This document shows positions 61,001 to 64,000 of a stretch of 64,000 nucleotides of DNA, in pieces. Both the position numbers and the translations under genes were made by a program. The number at the start of each line of letters is the position of its first letter. The stretch's first letter is position 1. The stretch is from NCBI RefSeq assembly GCF_000004825.1, contig NW_008805064.1, positions 682,001-746,000 of the forward strand. Reading direction: 5' to 3'. The notes beneath the pieces are model-generated. The model saw only the letters and a program-made list of their open reading frames with translations. It had not been told where the DNA came from and ran no database searches. The stretch comes from Heterostelium album PN500. Its lineage: Eukaryota > Evosea > Eumycetozoa > Acytosteliales > Acytosteliaceae.

Positions 61001-64000
61001 TTGATTAGTGGACTCTGGAACAAGTGGATGAGGTCACCACCTTCGTCAATCTCGTAGATCTCATTGATTAGCTCTTGGAATGCTTGGTAGGCGTCGTACT
61101 GCGCTTCCAGTCGGACGTCGGCGACAATCTCATCGAGATGGGGACGCTCTGCAAATTGCAGGAAATGTCTCAGCTTTGAGATATCGCTCCATCCCAAGCG
61201 ATGGATCAACGCTTCGTCACCGATGATCTCTTTAAAATCGGGTGGAATGAATCCAACCTTTGAGTTGTGACTCACCTTTTGTCGGATGATTGCCGACGAG
61301 GTGTGGAGGGATCGCGTCTTCACACGGAGCAGCTCACCGATGAGAGTCTGCAGTTGTCGTGACCACAACTCCCTGTATCGCTCGATCACATTGGTGAGTG
61401 TCGATATATTGTAGATCCAGGTGTCCACCACTCTGAAGATAACGGGTGGCGAATCACTAGTACAGAATATCGATATGGGACCAAGCTGCACTGTGAAGGC
61501 GCCATTCGGAAGACCGGCACTTGACGACACCAGCTTATCGGCTTTCTTCGATTGGAACTTACCTTTGATATCGATATTATCACTACCTATCGATACGATA
61601 ATACGTTGTTGCTGTTGCTGTTTGTTTGTATTTGAGGAATGGTGATTGGAGTTATTGTGATATTTCGCCATGAGATCGGCTGGCAGACTATGTCCAGTGG
61701 TGTTGGCGCGAATACATCCGTGGATCGACTTGATAGTGAGTGATGTTTCGAATCCACAAAACTCCTCGTGAGCAATCAGCATTGTCGTAGAGGAATGAGT
61801 ACCAAGTGAATCAGAGGCCGGCGAACGATGTGACTGTTGTTGGCAAACACTCATAAACACTTGGAGTTCTTGCATCTCAAGTTCGGTTGTGTAAGGAATG
61901 GCCGGCTGTTTGTTGAGTGTCAGTGCTTGTGTCCAATGGAGGTTGAACTTGTGCAGCGATAGAGTCAATCTAATCTTATTGTGAAGGTATTTCTTCACTT
62001 TAAACTGCTCAGAGATCGTTCGGAGTTGGAAGTTGTCAAGCATGTAGTCGATCGATGGATCCTTGGCGATGAACGACTCCACCAGTTCTTCGAGGATGGT
62101 GATAATGACCGGAGTGGCAAACAGTTCGATATCTCTCATGATATCTACCACTATCGATGTAGTGGCGGTCTGGTCAGCGTGTGGATCTGCTGGACCATTC
62201 ATATTGTTATTATTACTCTTTCCAACACTGGAAGGACGACGATTGCCATATTTCACTGACAACTTGTGGTTGGGTGAACGCTTGGGAATCGGTGGAAGAG
62301 CACCACGCGACTGAATATACTTTACAAACGATGAGGACTCTTCGCCTGACACAGAGTGTATTGAACCGTGAGGATTGTCAGGGTCTATTGTTGGTCGACC
62401 GATAAACGACGATGAGGTACGAAGCCTCTTGCTGTTTGTCACCTCAACAAAAGAACTTGCTCGAGAAGTTGAACCGAATGCATCCATACGAGCTTGTGAA
62501 AGGTTGAAGAAATAGTTCCTCAAATGATGTCTCAGAGCAGAGATCTGTGGATTGATATGATTGTTTTTGTCCTGTTGACCATAGTCCATATTATTATGAT
62601 TGACATTGGTGTTATTGTTGTTGGTATTGATGTTGTGGTTATTGTTTGAAGTGGAAGGTTCCTCTTGAATATCATCCAGCTTGTTTGCATTTGTATCTAA
62701 TTTGGATTGAAGGATATTCTTTAGGTTGTTGGTACTGCAAGATACTCGCATTGGCGAAGCTGCCGATGCTCGCAGTGGGTTGGAGCTGTTGGTGGAGGGG
62801 TGTAAGCCACCAGGGGTGGTTGGGAAAGGTGGGAATACAGAGTTGGAAGTATGATAGAGAGAATCATCATGACTGGAAGCAAAGACATCTTCGACTTGAT
62901 CGTCATCGTCGTCGCTATCCTTGATGGATGACTCAGGTGTTCTAAAGTCAGAGTCGTCCTGCGAGTCGTTGTCGAGAATAGAGGGACCGGCATCTGTATC
63001 CAAGTCTTTACTGACATCCAAATTGGAACGACTAGATTTCATATGTTGTCCAATGCTTGTTGTGCTACTGGAAAAGTATGAATCGTACTGTGGCGAATTG
63101 GTTGTCCACTTTAAGATGTGGTGAGCGGCACTGCTTCCAGTTGGATAGAGAAACGACGACTGTTGTTGCTGCTGCTTCGGTGTCGATTGCATCGATCCAA
63201 TCTTGGGAGTCGGCAACTGTTGTTGTTGTGGTGAAAATGTAAATGGCGAAAGCGAAGTGACGGTGGTTTGCGACTGTGACTTTCTCGGAGTGTTGGCAGT
63301 GTATTGCAGACCACTAAAGATCGAAGGAATGACAAAGTCATTGTCATCCAGCTCATCGTCGTCGTCTAGCCAAAGGAAAGAAAGCAGTCGACTCTCAGCA
63401 TCATGTTTCAAAAGGAACTCACGTTGTCTCTCTGAATCCAACTGCCAATTCGGTTCTTTGTTGTAGATACTCAGATTGGCACTGATTTTCAACTCACCAA
63501 CCTCTGCCCATTTCTTCTTTTTGTTTTGATTACTATTGATATTCTGATTGATTTTCAAATTAAGATTCTGTTGCTGTTGTTTGCTATTACTATTTACACA
63601 TGGAACCAAACTCTTGAATGAAAACTCTGGTATTTCAATGGCAAACTTCTCGTGTGACAATTGGTCAATCAGAGAGTTGCTGTGCATCAAGATACCGGAT
63701 GGCAGTCTAATCTCTGAGATATTCTCTGAAGAGTAAAGATACAGTGAGATTGTGTTGACTGTGAATTTCAAGATTGAGTAGACAGGTTCGATTGTTGTTG
63801 CCAACTTGGTGGAGAGTGCATTGTCCTTGTTGAGAAGATGGAAGAAGAAGTTCTCCGACCAGATACCCATCGATGTGATCTGACTGACCAAGACATGTCC
63901 ACTTATCGTTCCAATATGGATATCTACAAAGTCTGCATAGTTGGCCTGTAGAGGTTGAGGACCATACAGGAAGTGAAGCTTGAATGTAAAGTCATTGATC
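55087..64000 (-). CDS. bltp1: BLTP1/Csf1 bridge-like lipid-transfer protein, C-terminal part
   Basis: Minus strand, open from the right edge (64000) to the stop at 55087; 2,970 residues are visible and the N-terminus is outside the window. The codon at 63891 is TTG within an open frame, not a start. Seen: near the edge FKLHFLYGPQPL and FVDIHIGTISGHV, like the Csf1/BLTP1 sequence; long stretches of beta-rich repeats with low-complexity inserts; DIELFATPVIITILEELVES; and a C-terminal block with LNVLGDLTPKITTVFGWLG and TIPYYTHIGLIDSLESVL matching the FSA-C/KIAA1109 terminus. Family knowledge: these rod-like proteins carry phospholipids between membranes at contact sites. A 66-nt intron-like segment (56802-56867) lies in frame. 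Poly-Asn/Gln/Thr tracts interrupt the protein. Confidence 0.9.
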   Translation of the reverse strand, partial: INDFTFKLHFLYGPQPLQANYADFVDIHIGTISGHVLVSQITSMGIWSENFFFHLLNKDNALSTKLATTIEPVYSILKFTVNTISLYLYSSENISEIRLPSGILMHSNSLIDQLSHEKFAIEIPEFSFKSLVPCVNSNSKQQQQNLNLKINQNINSNQNKKKKWAEVGELKISANLSIYNKEPNWQLDSERQREFLLKHDAESRLLSFLWLDDDDELDDNDFVIPSIFSGLQYTANTPRKSQSQTTVTSLSPFTFSPQQQQLPTPKIGSMQSTPKQQQQQSSFLYPTGSSAAHHILKWTTNSPQYDSYFSSSTTSIGQHMKSSRSNLDVSKDLDTDAGPSILDNDSQDDSDFRTPESSIKDSDDDDDQVEDVFASSHDDSLYHTSNSVFPPFPTTPGGLHPSTNSSNPLRASAASPMRVSCSTNNLKNILQSKLDTNANKLDDIQEEPSTSNNNHNINTNNNNTNVNHNNMDYGQQDKNNHINPQISALRHHLRNYFFNLSQARMDAFGSTSRASSFVEVTNSKRLRTSSSFIGRPTIDPDNPHGSIHSVSGEESSSFVKYIQSRGALPPIPKRSPNHKLSVKYGNRRPSSVGKSNNNNMNGPADPHADQTATTSIVVDIMRDIELFATPVIITILEELVESFIAKDPSIDYMLDNFQLRTISEQFKVKKYLHNKIRLTLSLHKFNLHWTQALTLNKQPAIPYTTELEMQELQVFMSVCQQQSHRSPASDSLGTHSSTTMLIAHEEFCGFETSLTIKSIHGCIRANTTGHSLPADLMAKYHNNSNHHSSNTNKQQQQQRIIVSIGSDNIDIKGKFQSKKADKLVSSSAGLPNGAFTVQLGPISIFCTSDSPPVIFRVVDTWIYNISTLTNVIERYRELWSRQLQTLIGELLRVKTRSLHTSSAIIRQKVSHNSKVGFIPPDFKEIIGDEALIHRLGWSDISKLRHFLQFAERPHLDEIVADVRLEAQYDAYQAFQELINEIYEIDEGGDLIHLFQSPLIKTVFIPPAGKSAAFDLNLQFSFAGIVAAVVTEKINSSNQLSIGTVAGGALATYIYESTTDGAVVINRAVPKSAFDFNFFASCEKVSLKVSPDLITFVELTTHEVLSTKLDVLRGEELILGSHEWKEAIKPKQSSMEVQQDQSSKHHASGSNTSNITTSPTSTTTTTKHKTTASSPNLNSARLQTAIANAKEQQANSNNINNNNNNNNNNKPVNKNKIIYQNQNHSILTITVHGHFSFKEINCRAFTENDGVMKMVLKNLSFVFNEFGNSTSKSKKAASESRPNGDYIHMVHSCIFSIPEIQFQLLDQSSINQTKKTKPQNIGTPTSSNTSSPTSTSTSAAAAGTTNFIKPIIELTLQNLMFNEVLFKIGKKKTRHNSSGKREDYIEFSFKYDLMMTFSKADLPFKMSHRFLPKLKDFLKAWTPPDQMKPTPSAPATTSSGAKKNVNPNPPTGSTSFDLKSIKFPPIRIKLDLQDIILSTDVISSLPVKYHISRITASLSQFTPTELEFNVQLHQHQIVFLTNSNGNHNGNHNGTTNHKPKGLTDSNNMGATLTKDPFMLPRIKAFGLLKTGSGLVSNDRPSLTANLEIGFIQNALSIELLENILVLRTTLSKEIDDLLDAYINYAEKKQGGVGNTNHINTNNCSTTNSRMPPILQDINYNFSFVLRGVEILFVNSKSSLLLSTGVIDVRLSDHLTQFNNQIINNNNEFNWRVGLRGMSLILSDPNVALEPPVGTGSRLHSIRTQIWAGVFTDIVLQSFPFTNNMRTTSQTRQVIPVQIAASTANKTSPLENVWIVISKTIVTLQPWAIDKATDLYLFYLTAYKNTSSKLAKIPNAVPQVKRALNHMELPSALPIRETNLSLHLKIVDTSLCIPLNEQKKGSTSSALVVGLGSFTLYGVAIKQPMLQPLKSKQKSSSMLTNPIKVIGDCKFSKFSLQFVDNYHPSKLHSIHVLPAVNRAVIDNGDCQIVMVLQSQLVQCMVQLKTSGLFLHLDTNLLYYIVAFQDLILLGQEKIKNISGDSVNGNSSGGSSQSSQSSSVSNNNNNNNNNNNNQQTNQPSNHRLEIEFTLKTTTGEARLTKHASSSDDQDDREFSQENSPMMDSFDKNAATFANTKDFDQYQECFPLPPILISTNHVLTPATPSSPKSKSETNIMLYLDSQEIKLTPFFTHFLYDLIHNAPQSSYTAQFNDDVKHTNGEQTSEKEKDSNDNSGTITTPGSVTCTIRISPTKVLLNGVDQILAIVEIGTLDIFLSSIIKSTAANKRVLLMNGTLFMNNMMFKIMHSNSLDERLGMIMRSLQINIGTAHGITEDGPVVSVLLNVETAHGFFNSKYLDEIIILISAWVPRSNKKIIVTPPPSPLKKRQQQKQIQQSPSQLKKNSKLSSPLKIMKKQTNILTFFFQEPQYYITLKLGSLGMDIDFLPISRSNMLINSICAVFSPSEEEGVSGSLFYTSLYTGPISMLCHGKLEGNIELEGVALVGERKPYRKLKSTVKEINMWTAYLSPIRISFDFNQSQILELRAGDIHFRFSDPPINESIVNDTRNINTEISCGSLQVQLSCETITSIVEIIKRINEIISDKLLSAKKHLHDDQFLSLGGGGRDDVSSTVSSSSAGKSGGGAKQIVIGQIKAKGKNLQILLFGYSIKDPTWINFSLESYQITLDQSKKKEEIHRQLSILLGQNHISKMSEDSIQSAPQWARDPFSRGANETKIVKIPVASLIMYTTEHPNRTIEFYYLTEFTDSIAISVNLSLYSDIREIVQTYIKAATDLTPSSQSAASATPPMHLHNAPDSPLLSSAANADKHYLASSVENTKMVHNVSFNNLEPLSSSLHQHPKRSDRYSVSGAYPSKPLNFAAPPPPEKKRVFLEKKFQLSPTLNVLGDLTPKITTVFGWLGIKDINHTIPYYTHIGLIDSLESVLLLLKDFSTTLNNNNSNYPAQIPSSNNNNNDDTSSTISTNTTTTTTTTSKKKSNKD
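56802..56867 (-). other. frame-neutral putative intron in BLTP1 gene
   Basis: On the minus strand the segment starts GTAAGT and ends in a T-rich tract followed by CAAG. It is 66 nt, a multiple of three, and contains no in-frame stop. It would add 22 residues (SKLSSPLKIMK... type) if retained. It looks like a normal intron for this genome, so both forms could be translated. Confidence 0.6.

Noticed and set aside
61981-62405. Plus-strand open frames across the BLTP1-type gene
   Set aside because: They overlap a continuous ~2,970-codon minus-strand frame with family matches and have no conserved features.
63892-64000. N-terminus of the lipid-transfer protein inside the window at 63891
   Set aside because: That codon is TTG, and the frame stays open with family-like residues to the edge, so the gene continues outside.

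Overview
This is eukaryotic DNA from a dictyostelid social amoeba. The evidence is extremely A/T-rich intergenic DNA with long A and T runs, short (about 50-265 nt) GTAAGT/GTATGT...TAG introns, Gln/Asn/Ser/Thr homopolymer tracts in unrelated proteins, stops mostly TAA under the standard code, and dictyostelid-type families (follistatin-like/SdrD-like secreted protein, Krs-type kinase, sestrin, type-2 O-methyltransferase). I cannot fix the species. Exon DNA is less AT-extreme than I would expect for D. discoideum, which may point to another genus. I saw no tRNA, rRNA, CRISPR, intact transposon or virus-like element.

Layout. 0-5.3 kb (+): 3' part of an ABCC full transporter, then a PPP4R2-type PP4 regulatory subunit. 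5.6-7.4 kb (-): four-exon ankyrin-repeat protein, divergent from a Krs/MST-like STE20 kinase (8.1-9.7 kb, +). 10.6-12.9 kb (+): kinetochore Ndc80. 12.9-20.2 kb: a long gene-free stretch with possible gene relics and a hairpin, ahead of an Asn/Gln-rich nuclear protein (20.2-23.1 kb, +). 23.9-26.5 kb (+): Mediator Med17, with an apparent one-base frameshift. 27.8-28.8 kb (+): secreted or surface TIG-like glycoprotein. 30.0-32.1 kb (+): membrane-anchored protein made of 64 tandem seven-residue Pro repeats. 32.1-34.5 kb: diverged tandem duplication holding the 3' relic of a methyltransferase gene, just upstream of the intact copy (34.5-35.8 kb, +). 39.1-41.2 kb (+): sestrin. 41.5-42.7 kb (-): SNAP-25/29-like Qbc SNARE. 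44.2-45.9 kb (+): ammonium transporter. 46.5-48.4 kb (+): CNOT11. 49.0-50.5 kb (+): seven-TM protein. 50.7-52.5 kb (-): dictyostelid family protein. 52.7-54.7 kb (-): colossin-like Cys-rich secreted protein. 55.1 kb to the right edge (-): C-terminal ~2,970 residues of a BLTP1/Csf1 bridge-like lipid-transfer protein.

Most genes are unrelated housekeeping or developmental genes and do not form one pathway. The points most worth a second look are the uninterrupted heptad-repeat protein (30-32 kb), the unassigned nuclear protein with a possible Hsp20-like C-terminus behind ~6 kb of non-coding DNA, the sestrin with altered redox and leucine-pocket residues, the frame-neutral intron in the BLTP1 gene, the Med17 frameshift, and the methyltransferase duplication relic.

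Exon boundaries were placed by hand from splice signals and reading-frame continuity. Each joined CDS was checked for phase. Family names rest on remembered family sequences, not on a search.
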